Source of the DNA: Prorocentrum cordatum
Lineage: Eukaryota; Sar; Dinophyceae; Prorocentrales; Prorocentraceae
DNA: 64,000 nt
NCBI GenBank assembly: GCA_963575745.1
Contig: CAUYUJ010005780.1
Coordinates: forward strand, 424,501-488,500
Direction of reading: 5' to 3'
This document shows positions 31,561 to 41,629 of the stretch, piece after piece. The position numbers and the translations under genes are program-made. Positions within the stretch are counted from its first letter, which is position 1. The number at the start of each line of letters is the position of its first letter. The notes below the pieces were generated by a model that saw only the letters and a list, made by a program, of their open reading frames with translations, was not told where the DNA came from and searched no databases.

Positions 31561-31679
31561 CTACTCTTTTTTTGTTCGGCCTCCGGAGCCCCGGCCAGGC
31601 CCCTGAGGCCGTCAAAGGACTGGTCAGAATGAAAAGCAGGTCCCTGGGAATGGTCGGAGTTCCTGGGGACCGCGCGTTG

Positions 31680-32690
31680 GAAAAAAATCCAAGCGAAAGA
31701 CCCAAACATATTGAACATTATGCGGTTGTGAATGCCGCCGTTGTGAAATACGCATTCGGTGGAGCTCCCCACGGGGCTTCGAAACGCGGGAGGGGGAAGC
31801 CGACATGGGGGGGGACACCATGCGGGCGCTGCCGCTGGGGCCGCCTGCTGGGGGTGCGGAGGTCAGACGGAACGGATTACATGCTGATGTAACCTGTTGC
31901 GGCTGACATGCGCTTTGAAAAGCGGGAGAAGACATGCGAATGGAACTCCCGATGGGGCCACGAAACTATCAGGGGTGTGCCAAAATGAAAGGGGTGGCGG
32001 CATGCGAACGCAACCACAGGGACCTTTCGTGGAGCCCCCGATGGGGCCACGAACCGTGCGATGCGTTCGTGTGCCAATGTAGGAAGGTGGCGGCGTGCGA
32101 ACGCACCCACTGGGTCCGTAGGTGGAATTCCATCTGGGGCCACGAAGGGTGTGGGGGGTGTGTGCCGAAGTGAAGGGGGGGGTGCAGCATGCGAACGCAG
32201 CCAATGGGTCCTTAGGTAGAAACCAATATGGGGCCACGAAGCGTCTGAGGGGTGTGCCTAAATTAAAAAAGGGTGACATGCGAACGCAGCCACTGGGGCA
32301 ATGGGGCCACGAACCGTGTGAGGGGTGTGCCACAATTGGGGTGGTGGCGGCATGCGAACGCAGCCGTTGGGTCCTTAGGTGCCGTGCGAACGCAGCATTT
32401 GGGAACCGAGGTGTAGCCCCTTTATGGGGCCACGTAGCGTGTGAAGGGTATGCCAAATCGAAGGGAATGGCGGCATGCAAACGCAGCAATTGGGGCATTC
32501 GGTGGAATTTCCCAGGTCGCCGCGAAGGGCGTGCGGAGTGCTACAAAGAGGGGGGCGGCGGCATTCGAACGCAACCACTGGGGCATTAGGTGGAGCCCCC
32601 TGTGGGTCCACGAAAGGTGTGCGGCGCGTGCCAAATTATGGGGGTGGCGACATGCGAACGCAACCACTGGCGTCCTCGGTACAGCTCCCT
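31680..32690. repeat. Leader plus tandem satellite array 1, unit about 90 bp
   Basis: A leader (31680-31920) containing GAATGCCGCCGTTGTGAAAT and ACATGCTGATGTAACCTG is followed by about eight diverged copies of a unit with GGCATGCGAACGCAGCC, GGTGGAGCTCCC, ATGGGGCCACGAA and GGGGTGTGCCAAA. The same leader and satellite occur at 40135-41010, so the whole composite was duplicated. ORFs through it are repeat read-through. Confidence 0.85.
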
Positions 32691-32724
32691 ATCTGGCTTG
32701 GACTAGGGCTGGCTTTTCGGACTC

Positions 32725-32895
32725 AATTGACTCACCATCAGCATCATCATCGGTATCATCATTATCAGCATCGCCACCACCATCACCATCATCAACATCA
32801 TCATCCTCATCCTCGTCATCGTCCTCGTCGTCGCCATCGTCATCATCGTCATCACCTCGTTATGTCCACCATCATCAACGCACTCGCCACCCCGT
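32725..32895. repeat. ATC/TCG trinucleotide microsatellite
   Basis: Interrupted CATCAT and CGTCGT triplets fill about 170 bases. Confidence 0.9.
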
Positions 32896-32899
32896 CGTC

Positions 32900-33590
32900 A
32901 CCTTCATCGTCGTCGTGATTGTGATCATCCTCGTCGCCGCCATCCAAGATCCCCAGAGGAGCGCCGAAACAGATGGCCACAACATTATTCAACCAATCGC
33001 CATCCAGAGCCCAGCTCTCGGTCAAGGAGTGTCTGGGACTGTTGCAATCTAACAGCCAACGGGGCCTAGTCGGTCAGGCCACCAGCAGCGGCGGCGGCCT
33101 ACCTCGCACGGCCAGTGCGCGACACGTCGGCCAGCACCTCCGTCAGGTCAGGAAGCGCCACGGGGACATGTCCTCCAAACAGCGTGCTTTGAAGTGGGGG
33201 TACCTCCACGCGCGTAAGCCTCCAAGGCGCCACAAGCTGATGCTGTGCGACGACCAAATTCGATTACTATTACCACGCGTCCTCGTGCTGCGATCGCTCC
33301 GTCTACCTCAAATACCGAGTCAACTGCTTCAAAGCTTCATGCGCAAATTGACAAATACAAGCCGTGTCTACGGCTGAATAATACAAGCCGTGTCTACGGC
33401 TGGTACGTTTACACTTCAATGCGAATGGTTCCGCCGCGGTTGTTTGTTTCCCCGTCTTTGCTGAAACCATGCAACTTTCCCCTTCTACGACTGCTAGACC
33501 TGCACCCCTGTCTTCTCTTTTGTTCGCCCAATCATGTGCATCGGGCCGAGGCGCGGACTCAAAGCAGCGCTTGCACTAAGGAAATCTCAC
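32900..33590. other. Anonymous region
   Basis: A 26-base unit with ATACAAGCCGTGTCTACGGC is tandemly duplicated at 33354-33402. No gene is supportable. Confidence 0.4.
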
Positions 33591-33780
33591 TTGCTTTCTG
33601 ATGATCTGGATCTGGCCAAATTTGAGCTGAAAAGCGTTTGTCGCTTTCGTGTTGCTCTCGTTTTCCATTGCGATGTGTTCGCCCCGCTTTTGCTGCAAAC
33701 CGGTGTCAAAACAGAAGCGGCCACGAAGGCGCTGAAACGCCGTTTAGCTCGAGCTCTGACCCACGCTGTCACCCCGCAGA
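33591..33780 (+). repeat. Dispersed repeat, copy 1 (pairs with 47235-47400)
   Basis: The words TTTCGTGTTG, TCTCG, TGCTGCAAA, CGG, TCAAAAC, CACGAAGGCG and AAACGCCGTT occur in the same order and spacing as at 47235-47400 on the same strand. The similarity is roughly three quarters by eye. Confidence 0.6.
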
Positions 33781-34188
33781 CGATCTGGCGGCCTCACTTG
33801 CGGTCGCCGCTGCCGCCGCGCGGGGGGCCCGCGCACTCCCCGCGTGCGACCCTTCCCTCGCCAGCCCGTAATGGGCAGTCGTCGCCGCCGTCGCCGCCGC
33901 GAGGGGGCTCAAGCGCCCTCCGCCCTTCGCGACCCCTTCCCGGCCCCTGGTTGCCGCGCTGTTCGACGCCGTCACCGCAGACGGGGGTGGGAACTTGAGA
34001 GCGCGGGTCGGTCGAGATGTCCGGGCCCCCGCCCGGGAACCTGCGTCGCCGTGGCCGGGGGGGGGGGGGGCAACAGAGTCTGCGCCTCGGTGCCTTCGTC
34101 GCAGGGGGCGCGAGCAGCATGGGGCGCGCTTCGATCGAGAAACAGGGGCGCCGAATGGGGGGGGGGCCAACCATGCTCTATCATTCCC
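33781..34188. other. Anonymous GC-rich region
   Basis: Long overlapping ORFs on both strands reflect absence of stops. G runs lie at 34056-34070 and 34157-34165. No gene is supportable. Confidence 0.3.
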
Positions 34189-34700
34189 TACCTAGGTTCT
34201 GCCTAGAAATGTTCTCATCTTGAATCCTCAAAGGGTCGGGCAGTGTAAACCGCCCCGGGCGGCGCCCTCAGCATCCGCCCCGCGGTTCCCCCAGTTGCGT
34301 CTCCATCGCTTAGCGTTGCTTATCTCGTCTTATCTTAGCTTATTTCATCTTAGCTTAGCTTAGATACATCTTAGCTCAGGTTTATCTTAGCGAAGCTTAC
34401 CTTCATCTTGGCTTCGCTGAGCTTTAGCATAGCAGAGCACATCATAGCATAGCATATCGTAGCATAGCATAGCGCAGCACATCATATCATACAATAGCCC
34501 AGCATAGCACAGCATAGCGCAGCATAGCATAGCATAGCATTAGCATAGCATAGCGCAGCACAGCACAACGCAGCATAGCGTAGCAGAGCAGCAAAGCAAA
34601 GGCAAAGCAACAGCAGCGACGGCAAAGCAAAGCACAATCAACGCACAGCAAAGCAAAGCAAAAGCAAAAACATAGCAAAAACAAAACAAAAACAATGCGC
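34189..34700 (+). repeat. CCTACCTAGG element with AGCAT tail, copy 1
   Basis: ATTCCCTACCTAGGTTCTGC followed by CTAGAAATG heads about 100 bases of unique sequence and then some 380 bases of TTAGC and AGCAT pentamers, degrading to AAAGCAAAGC. The same head plus tail occurs at 37580-37770 and, inverted, at 38985-39155. Confidence 0.75.
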
Positions 34701-34757
34701 GACAGATGCCGAGCTAGCCTCGATTGCCGGGCCGGAGCCCCCCGCAAGCAGCGCCTT

Positions 34758-34778
34758 CCGTAGCAATTGCGGCTCAGG
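34758..34778 (+). other. Spliced-leader relic upstream of the 34.8-37.1 kb gene
   Basis: The 21 bases match the DinoSL at 17 positions: CCGTAGC exact, ATT shared in the middle, and GGCTCAGG against GGCTCAAG at the end. The first ATG downstream is at 34812 and the next in a long frame at 34967. The relic lies on the same strand as, and directly 5' of, the best cellular gene in the window, which supports it despite four mismatches. Confidence 0.65.
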
Positions 34779-34839
34779 TCCGGAGGCCCTGCCACGCAGC
34801 CGCCCACGCTCATGTCCCGAGGTTGGCGGAGTGAGGCGT

Positions 34840-34905
34840 TCAGCGGTGCTGCGCAGCCCGCCTCGCGCCAAGCGGTGGCGCACAGCCCGCCCGGCCTGTT
34901 GCGGC
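34840..34905 (+). repeat. Intron-like repeat module 1
   Basis: GGTGCTGCGCAGCCCGCC and GGTGGCGCACAGCCCGCC occur about 26 bases apart. Related words sit at 35735-35755 and 36503-36527, all between coding blocks of the same gene. Confidence 0.45.
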
Positions 34906-34966
34906 CGTCGACGCGGGCGACGTCGCGTCCAAGCGGAACGGCAATCAGCGGGTTGAAGGCAGCAAG

Positions 34967-37134
34967 ATGCACGCGGCTGTCGAGGATGGCTTCTCGGCGT
35001 TCGCCGCGCTCTTTGCGGCTGAGTGCGGCCTGCAACACATGCGCTTCATCAGTCGCACGACGCGGGGCACGTGGTACTCGCGCCGTGCTCGCCTGGGCAG
35101 GGTAGAGGCATGGGCCGCCAGGCTGATCAGGAGCACAAGCTTGCTCGAGATGGGGGCGCCTGACGAACATCCATTTGACGTCTCAGAAGAGCGGGGGGGA
35201 TGGCACGGGCGTTGCTTCCCGGCATTTGCAGCTGACCCACGCGATCGACAACGATCTCGCGCGCTTGTGGAGTATCTTGACCGACGGAGTTGGCAACTCG
35301 GGCCTGTCGATCAGGCGGAGCAAGGGCCGCGTCATCCTGCACGCGCGCATCCGCCCTGTGGACAGCAGGCGGCGGCTCGATGAAGACGACGACTGGCTGG
35401 AGAGGTGCGGCTCGCGGTTCCAGGTTGCCGAATACTTCCAGCTGGAGCCGCTGGACATCTGGGACGAGTTGGCGAAGCTCGGGCCGCCGGCGATGCCCCA
35501 CCCCGCGTCGCGCGGAGGCAGGCCCCTGACAGCGGCGGACGTGATCGACTTGCGTCAAAGCAGCGGTCGCCGCGAGCTAGCCGCAGACGCGGCCGTCTGC
35601 GCCATCGTCGCGGCGACGACGACGACGATCATGCTGATGGGCCTCGCCGAGTTGAGGCCAGGCGCCGCCGGAGCGGCGGCGCTGCGCAGCCCGCGCTCCG
35701 AGCAGGGCCACGCAGCGCCAGCGGGGGTGCCTCGGTGGTGTTGCACAGCCCACCTTCCCGCACAGGGAAGCGGCGTTCGCGTGAACAGGATTTGAAGCGC
35801 GTCCTATTTGTCTACCGAGGCGAAGTTCTACGCTCTGCGTCATCCAGGTCATCTTTAGGAGACATTCGCTGTGACAGAGACATGACATTGGAAGATCTTG
35901 AGGACGTCTTGAACTCCGGCAAAACCATGATAGTGGACACCCTGACTGAGCCTCGCATCGATATCGCCTTAGTGGCAGATCTCTCCGATGGCAGGATCAC
36001 CGAGAGAACCTTGGTAGATATGGCGAATGATGCACTGACCGCTCCGGTCGCCTTCCACTTCTCGGCCAAGGGTAGTTGTCAGACTCAGACGTTCATATCG
36101 GCTATGGACGTTCTCGAGAGAGCGCATGACTTGGATCGCTCTTCCGACGTGCTCTTCACACGGTTTGATGTAGAACTCCTGTCCAGCGTCGACACAGTGT
36201 GGATGAGGCCAAACCTTGTGGCTCCGTTCTATCAGACCCGGCGAAAGGACATGAATGACGTCATCTTCGCGTTGCCTGCTTCTCGGTTTGAAGAATTGCG
36301 CGCAGCAGTGAGCATCCGATCGCGTTCAAGGGACTGGTTCGACTACGACTCCCTGCGTCGCCTCAAACTGCCAGGCACGGAATTCCTGACCGACCAGAGG
36401 ATCCACGCCAACACGACCAAGGAGTGGAATTCCTATTGCACTTTCAAGGGGCGCAACTCGAAGAAACCCCCGTGCCAACCCGCTTCGCCACCAGGTGGCG
36501 CTGCACAGCCCACCTTCTCTGCACCGCCTGCCAACACGACCGAGTTGACACGCCACGGAACTCGCCGCGCAGCGCCACTCACCCCGCCGCCCAGCGCTGC
36601 ACAGGCTGCCGCCTCCTCCAACGTGGGACTCAGGCGCGATGCGCCCTGTATCAACGCCATTTTCGGCAACGATGCCTCCGCAGAAGCAGCGTTGCAGGAG
36701 GTGCTCGAAAAAATCCGCAGAGACTTCCTATTCGGCAACTCGGCCGAGGTGCCGCCGGACGATCCTGGGATGGCTCGAGGTTCCGTGGCGCATGTCCAAA
36801 AAGCCCTGGGCGGCGTCCAGGTTTTCCATGTCAAAACTTGGCCGAGGTTCTCCAGCATGTCCAAAAAACCCTGGGCGGCGTCGCCGACGCTCCGCTCACC
36901 GGCGTGCGCGAATGGTTGCTGACCGACCACCGACTGGGCAGGCTGGGCCTCGGGCTCGGGCGGGTCGACGCCGTCCTGCCGGGGGGGCGGCTCCTGAGCG
37001 AGACCGCGGCCGAGGAGACGGTCCAGAGCGCCGTCGGCACCACCGTGCGTGCCTCGGCGTCTGGAGAACCTGCCACGAGCAGCCGCGACCGGAGCCAGTC
37101 GGCTCCTGTCGGCCCGCGCGCACCCCAGCCTTGA
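34967..37134 (+). CDS. Putative membrane-anchored glycosyltransferase-like protein (multi-exon)
   Basis: Three plus-strand blocks look like exons. Block 1 (34967-35650) starts MHAAVEDGFSAFAALFAAE. It changes frame by one base at a run of seven G (35193-35199) and goes on HAIDNDLARLWSILTDGVGN to a hydrophobic stretch AAVCAIVAATTTTIMLMG, a possible membrane anchor. Block 2 (about 35790-36475) reads RVLFVYRGEVLRS, then LFTRFDVELLSS and DVIFALPASRFEEL. The opening F-x-G/R-G-E and the T-R-F-D motif recall glycosyltransferase-like proteins of algae and large DNA viruses, where T-R-F-D is the acidic motif. Block 3 (about 36615-37134) reads EAALQEVLEKIRRDFL and, in another frame, REWLLTDHRLGRLGLGLGRV, ending at 37132-37134. 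Between blocks lie repeats with a shared GCACAGCCCACCTTC-type end, likely introns. The family name comes from motif memory only. Confidence 0.5.
35655..35790 (+). repeat. Intron-like repeat module 2
   Basis: It lies between coding blocks 1 and 2. It contains GGCGCTGCGCAGCCCGC and ends GTTGCACAGCCCACCTTC then CCGCACAG, an acceptor-like CAG followed by GG. Reading frames on either side differ, as an intron would allow. Confidence 0.45.
36478..36612 (+). repeat. Intron-like repeat module 3
   Basis: It lies between coding blocks 2 and 3. It contains GGTGGCGCTGCACAGCCCACC followed by TTCTCTGCAC, nearly identical to module 2's end. It is also open in the block-2 frame, so read-through is possible. 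Confidence 0.45.
36791..36882 (+). repeat. Tandem repeat in the gene's 3' part, unit about 65 bp
   Basis: CATGTCCAAAAAGCCCTGGG and GCGGCGTC recur 65 bases apart. As 65 is not a multiple of three, the duplication shifts the frame from the 505-codon ORF to the frame that ends at 37134. Confidence 0.7.
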
Positions 37135-37249
37135 GTTAAAGCTGCTGCGCAAATAAAAATGCTGAACAGCCTACGAAACACAGTGCTGAACAGCCTGCGT
37201 TGTGGCCGCGGCCATGGAAACTATTGCGGAGCGGGCCTAGAGACGAAAA

Positions 37250-37375
37250 TCATCATCGTAGTCGCCCCCGTCGCCCCCACCATGGGCACCATCGCATCAC
37301 CACAGCATCCGTCGTCGTCGTCGTCGTCGTCGTCGTCGGTCGTCGTCGGTCGTCGTCGTCGTCGTCCCCCCCGCC
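37250..37375. repeat. CGT trinucleotide microsatellite
   Basis: Runs of TCGTCGTCG lie between 37310 and 37365, with shorter ones before. Confidence 0.9.
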
Positions 37376-37579
37376 TAGAGCAAATAAAAAAACGGATCCG
37401 TGGGCGACGCCGCCGCTGCCGCCACTGCCGCCGCTGCCACCTGCTCCTCCTCGTCATCCTCACCGTCATCCAACTCCTGGTCCTCCTGCCCCGGATCTGT
37501 GGGTGTATTTTGTGGCGCTCGTGTGTGCCAGCCGCGTTGCCAGTTTAGTTTTCAGTTCGGGTAATTCGCATGGATGTAA
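37376..37579. other. 3' flank of the gene
   Basis: CGCCGCTGCCGCC-type triplets and CTCCTCGTCATCC follow the microsatellite. AATAAAAA words lie at 37152 and 37382. Their role as polyadenylation sites is uncertain in dinoflagellates. Confidence 0.3.
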
Positions 37580-37770
37580 TTCCCTACCTAGGCTTTGCCT
37601 AGAGGGCTAGCTTAGCTTAGCCTAGCTTAGCTTAGTATAGCATAGCGCAGCGCTGCATCAGCATAGCGTACCATAGCATAACATAGCCAAGCAAAGCATA
37701 GCACATCATAACATAGCGCAACATAACATATCATATCATAACATAACATGACATAGCGCAACTTATAATT
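37580..37770 (+). repeat. CCTACCTAGG element with AGCAT tail, copy 2
   Basis: ATTCCCTACCTAGGCTTTGC then CTAGAGGG, followed by TAGCTTAGC and AGCATAGC pentamers degrading to ATAACATA. Confidence 0.8.
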
Positions 37771-37784
37771 AGGAGCCGGGAAAA

Positions 37785-38415
37785 AAACACACAAAGGAAT
37801 TTCACACAAAAGGTTTTGGCACCACCAACGGTGCAACGCGTGTGCACACATGCGACTGGATCCCCAGCGATCCGAACCAGGGTTGATGCACGGCCGCGCT
37901 CTACGATGCAGTTGACATGTATGGCGTGGCAAGGCTGTCGGCGGCGACAAGATCCCCAAATCCGCTACTAACTAACATTAACATTCCATGGTGGTTTCGC
38001 ACAACCAAACCACCGTGCAACGTCAGTTTGTTCATCCGTTGACAACAGCACGCGTCGCGGCAGCAGAACGCAGTAGCGCGCGCGGGCGTGCAGGGTCGGC
38101 GATGTGGCTGGCCAGCTGCCAGCGCGATTTCGGCAAAAGAGCTGAAATCCACGCAGCATCGTTTTGTGCGTGGTATCCGGCGCAACTGCATCGCACTGCC
38201 AGGCGCCGCGGCCTTGTGATTGTAGCGCCAGGCCGCGTGCGCTCCTCGAGGCGGGAAAGCAAGCTCTACACAAAGGAATCGCGCGTTCTCTTGTGGGGGC
38301 GGCGAAAACGATCGTACACAAAGGAAATTCCTTTGTGCGCCCCCCGCGTTGGCAGTTTAACCAGACCGTACACAAAGGAATTACGCGAGACTTCGTGGCA
38401 CACAAAGGAATTACA
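37785..38415. repeat. Dispersed ACACAAAGGAAT motif cluster
   Basis: ACACAAAGGAATT or close variants occur near 37789, 38268, 38318, 38370 and 38400. At 38319-38341 the motif forms a palindrome CACAAAGGAAATTCCTTTGTG. Spacing is irregular (about 30-50 bases in the 38.27-38.41 kb group), so this is not a simple satellite. No gene is supportable around it. Confidence 0.65.
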
Positions 38416-38984
38416 GCAACGCCCTTTGGGTTGCGCTCTTCGCGCGCGGCGACAGCTCCGAGCTGGAAAGGAAGGGAGGGCGGGACAAGGCAAAGCAGGG
38501 GAAGAGGAACAAGAAGAGGAGGGCGAGAAAGAAGCGAAGGAAGCAACGGAAGGAAGCCAGGATGCGCGCAAGCGAAGCTAACACTGCGCGCCGAAACAGT
38601 TGTTCGTTCGTTCGGTTGGCCGTGTGGCAGATGAGTAGAAAAAATGGTTTGCTGCCTATCGAATGGACTTTTTGAGAATGAGACCCGCGCTCTCTTCCCA
38701 ACCCCTTTTTCCCACACCCCGTTGCGAGCGCGCTACGATTTATTCTGGCCCGCGGGCAGAGAACTGCCAGTTGCTGGTGAGCGGTCTTTCCACCCGTCAC
38801 GCGTTCCGAACACATGCGACCAGCTAGACGCACTTGCCACGCAAACCGCCAACTCCAAAGACCGACGCCGCACCGATCCCCGCATCCGTGCCAGGCACCC
38901 TCTCAACGACGCCCCCTTCCAGCGTAAAACCAGTACAACCCTTTGTGTTTATGTGTTTTTTCCTGTTCTGAATAATAGCACAGC
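38416..38984. other. Anonymous region
   Basis: GGAAGGAAG / GAAGAGGAAC purine-rich sequence lies at 38460-38570. No gene signal. Confidence 0.3.
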
Positions 38985-39155
38985 ATATATTTGCATAGCA
39001 CAGCGCGGCATTACATAGCATAGCATAACATCGCATAGCATCGCATAGCATCGCATAGCAAAGCATAGCATAGCATAGCATTGCGCAGCATAGCATGGCA
39101 TGGCATGGCATAGCAACTAATGCTGCTTTCCTAGGGGCTCCAACTTCTAGGTAGG
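38985..39155 (-). repeat. CCTACCTAG element with AGCAT tail, copy 3 (inverted)
   Basis: On the minus strand CCCTACCTAGAAGTTGGAG and CCCCTAGGAAAGC precede GCTATGCTATGC-type pentamers. Same head and tail order as copies 1 and 2. Confidence 0.7.
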
Positions 39156-39418
39156 GTTGCACTGGGGTAATTGTAAGGTTCAGTGTTTGCTGGCGTGGAC
39201 CCCAGAAAACCACCAACCGAAAGCCCGCCACACCCAATAACTACCCAGCGCACGGGGCGGCCACGAAAAGCTCGCGGGCAGCCACCTGGCGAAAACCCGA
39301 CACACCCACGCACCGCACGGGGCGCCCACAAGGCGCCCACGACTGGCCACCCACCAAGCACCAGGCAAAAACCCCGGCACGCCGATCTTACCAATTAGAG
39401 CTTCAGAAAACTGCGTCC
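39156..39418. other. Anonymous spacer
   Basis: Repeated GGCCACC/GGCGCCCAC words and no gene signal. Confidence 0.3.
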
Positions 39419-39419
39419 G

Positions 39420-39580
39420 CATAATGTCTCAAGGAGTTCCGCGCAGATTTCTAGGATCAGCGCTGGGCCACCCTCCCTGACGAGCGGAGCGCGCCAGAGG
39501 CGGCGCTGAAGGCGCCGCCAGGGGGGCCGGCCCGACGCCGATTCAGGAAATCCGCGCGGACCTGAATGAAAGTATGCGTA
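39420..39580. repeat. Hairpin element family H1, copy 1
   Basis: Left arm TCCGCGCAGATTTCTAGGAT, right arm the reverse complement GATTCAGGAAATCCGCGCGGA, about 70 bases apart, with a GGCGGCGCTGAAGGCGCCGCC inner hairpin. Five further copies lie between 45.5 and 54.9 kb. Confidence 0.85.
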
Positions 39581-40134
39581 TGGCATTTCTCGTTGTTTGG
39601 TGACTTCCATAATTCAAGTCAGAACCCATAGTTGATCAAATGAATGCACGGTGTTGTGGCGACGCCTAGTGGAAGAGTGGTCAAGAAAATTAAGCTGCCC
39701 CGAGGTCGTCTCGCACTTCCCAAAGGTCTTGAGCGCCCCAGCGGTGAGGCGTTGGCCACGCGGATCTTGGTGACGGCCCTGTACCTCGACAAAGAAGTGG
39801 GCAGAAACAGTTTTCCACATAGCCATCCAACATCCATACATGCTCTGCTGTATATTTGCAGAGATACGCTATTCCAAAATCCGCTGGCCCTGTCTGCGCA
39901 TGTGACAGTGAGTCCTGGGTAGTCCTGGGTGGTCGTCCCAGAGTGGTCCTAGAAGATGCTTTTCCATTCGAGCTTCTCTCCCAATTGTCCTGCGGCCAAG
40001 TGAGACTTTCGAGGCTTCCTCTCCCTCCCCCTTCTGCCCCTTGCCCTCCTCTCAGGGGCGTCCAAGAGGGGGGGGTGCAGATCATGGCCAGAGGCATGTA
40101 CACGGCCAAGGGGGGGACCAGGGGACGTAGTAAA
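39581..40134. other. Anonymous region
   Basis: AGTCCTGGGTAGTCCTGGGT is a small tandem repeat near 39912. Similarity with 31560-31680 begins near the end. No gene is supportable. Confidence 0.3.
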
Positions 40135-41010
40135 ATTATCCTGGCGAAGGACCCAAGCATATGCAGTTGTGAAGACCGCCGTTGTGAAAACGCATTCAGT
40201 GGAGCTCACTACGGGGCCACGAAACGCGTGAAAGGAACACCGAAATGAGGCGGGACCATCATGCGGGGGGCGCTGAGGCCAAAAGAAACGGGCTCCATGC
40301 TGATGTAAAACGTTGCGGCTGACAAGCACCTGAAGGAGCGGGAGACCGGGGCCGTCGGTGGAGCTCCCTATGGGGCCACGAAGCGTGTGAGGGGTGTGCG
40401 AAAGAGATTGGGATGGCGGCATGCGAACGCAGCCGGTGGAGCTCCCCGTGGGGCCATGAAACGTGTGATGGGTGTGCTAAAGTGAGGGGGGTGGCGGCAT
40501 GCGAAGGCAGCCGCTGGCGCCTTCGGTGGAGCTCCCCATGGGGCCACGGACCGCGTGAGGGATGCGCCAAAGTGAGGGGGGTGGCGGCATGCGAACGCAG
40601 CCAATGGGATCTTTAGTGGAGCTTCCTATGAGGCCATGAAACGTGTGAGGGGTGTGCCAAAGTGAGGGGGGGTGCTGGGGCCTTCGGTGGAGCTCCTTAT
40701 GGGGCCACGAAACGTGTGATGGGGCGTGACAAAGTGAGGGGGATGGCGGCATGCGAAGGCAGCCACTGGCGCCTTCGGTGGAGCTCCTCACGGGAGCACG
40801 GAACATGTGAGGGGTGTGCCAAAGTGAGAGGGGTCGCGGCATGCGAAGGCAGCCACTGGCGCCTTCGGTGGAGCTCCTCATGGGGCCACGGAACGTCTGG
40901 GGGATGCGCCAAATGGCGGCATGCGGACGCAGCCAATGGGGCCTTTAGTGGAGCTCCCTATGGGGCCACGAAACGTGTGAGGGGTGTGCCAAAGTGAGGG
41001 GGTTGACGGG
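40135..41010. repeat. Leader plus tandem satellite array 2, unit about 85-95 bp
   Basis: The leader (40135-40350) shares GACCGCCGTTGTGAAAAC and CATGCTGATGTAAAACGTTG with 31680-31920. Then come about seven units with GGCATGCGAAGGCAGCC, GGTGGAGCTCC, TATGGGGCCACG and GGTGTGCCAAAGTGAGG. These units are more uniform than in array 1, so the array is younger or homogenised. Confidence 0.9.
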
Positions 41011-41220
41011 TGAAGGGAGTAGCGGGAGGAGGATGCGAGGAGAGAAGGGGAAGCGGGGCACCGTCTCTTCAAAACGAAGGTCTAACACCACAAGATGATT
41101 GGGAAAAGAGGGACCATGAAGTCAGAGAGATATCATGGCGTCGTCCATGATTTCCCCCCCTAGTCATCACCACCCTCTTGGACGACCACGATCCCTCCCA
41201 TTCCTAGAAGCCTCCCAGAT
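41011..41220. other. Anonymous spacer
   Basis: Purine-rich start, no gene signal. Confidence 0.3.
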
Positions 41221-41221
41221 C

Positions 41222-41400
41222 GGGTCATAGTAGATGGATCGCAGGGTCGCGCCGCATCGTCGACGCATCATCGATACATCATCGAAAGATCGGTGATGCA
41301 CCGTCGACGTCTGCGTGGGGAAAGTCGAGCTCCAAATCGAGCCGCATCGCGGATGCATCGGCGATGCGTCGCGATCCCCCGACTCCATCTACTCCGACCT
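41222..41400. repeat. GCATCGGCGATGC family, copy 1
   Basis: CGAGCCGCATCGCGGATGCA, TCGGCGATGCGTCGCGATC and neighbouring GACGTC words match 50427-50590 in order. Repeated CATCATCGATACATCATCGA precedes. Confidence 0.7.
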
Positions 41401-41629
41401 CGTTTGGGAAGCCTAAATCATCACCCTGCCATCGCTCAGACGTCCATTCGCAACACATGTTCCGCATTCGCGGCTCTTTTCCGCTAGATGATCCAAAATG
41501 CTCCTCCATGGACCTCACCGCGAAAAATTGAGCACGTCCAAGCGATGCCAAGTCACCCCCTAGTGCACGCCTTCGATCCCCCCTCTTCCACAACTCGCCC
41601 TGCGGCGCGCACAGGGGGGCAGGAGGAGG

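Noticed and set aside
32720-32918. His/Ser-rich ORFs
   Set aside because: ATC/TCG microsatellite translation.
36424-37134. Minus-strand ORF 36433-37152 as a gene
   Set aside because: It is a shadow of the plus-strand blocks. The SL relic and better protein features are on the plus strand.
40374-41010. Regular 85-95 base units considered as CRISPR or as tandem-repeat protein
   Set aside because: There are no unique spacers, and frames shift between units of unequal length.
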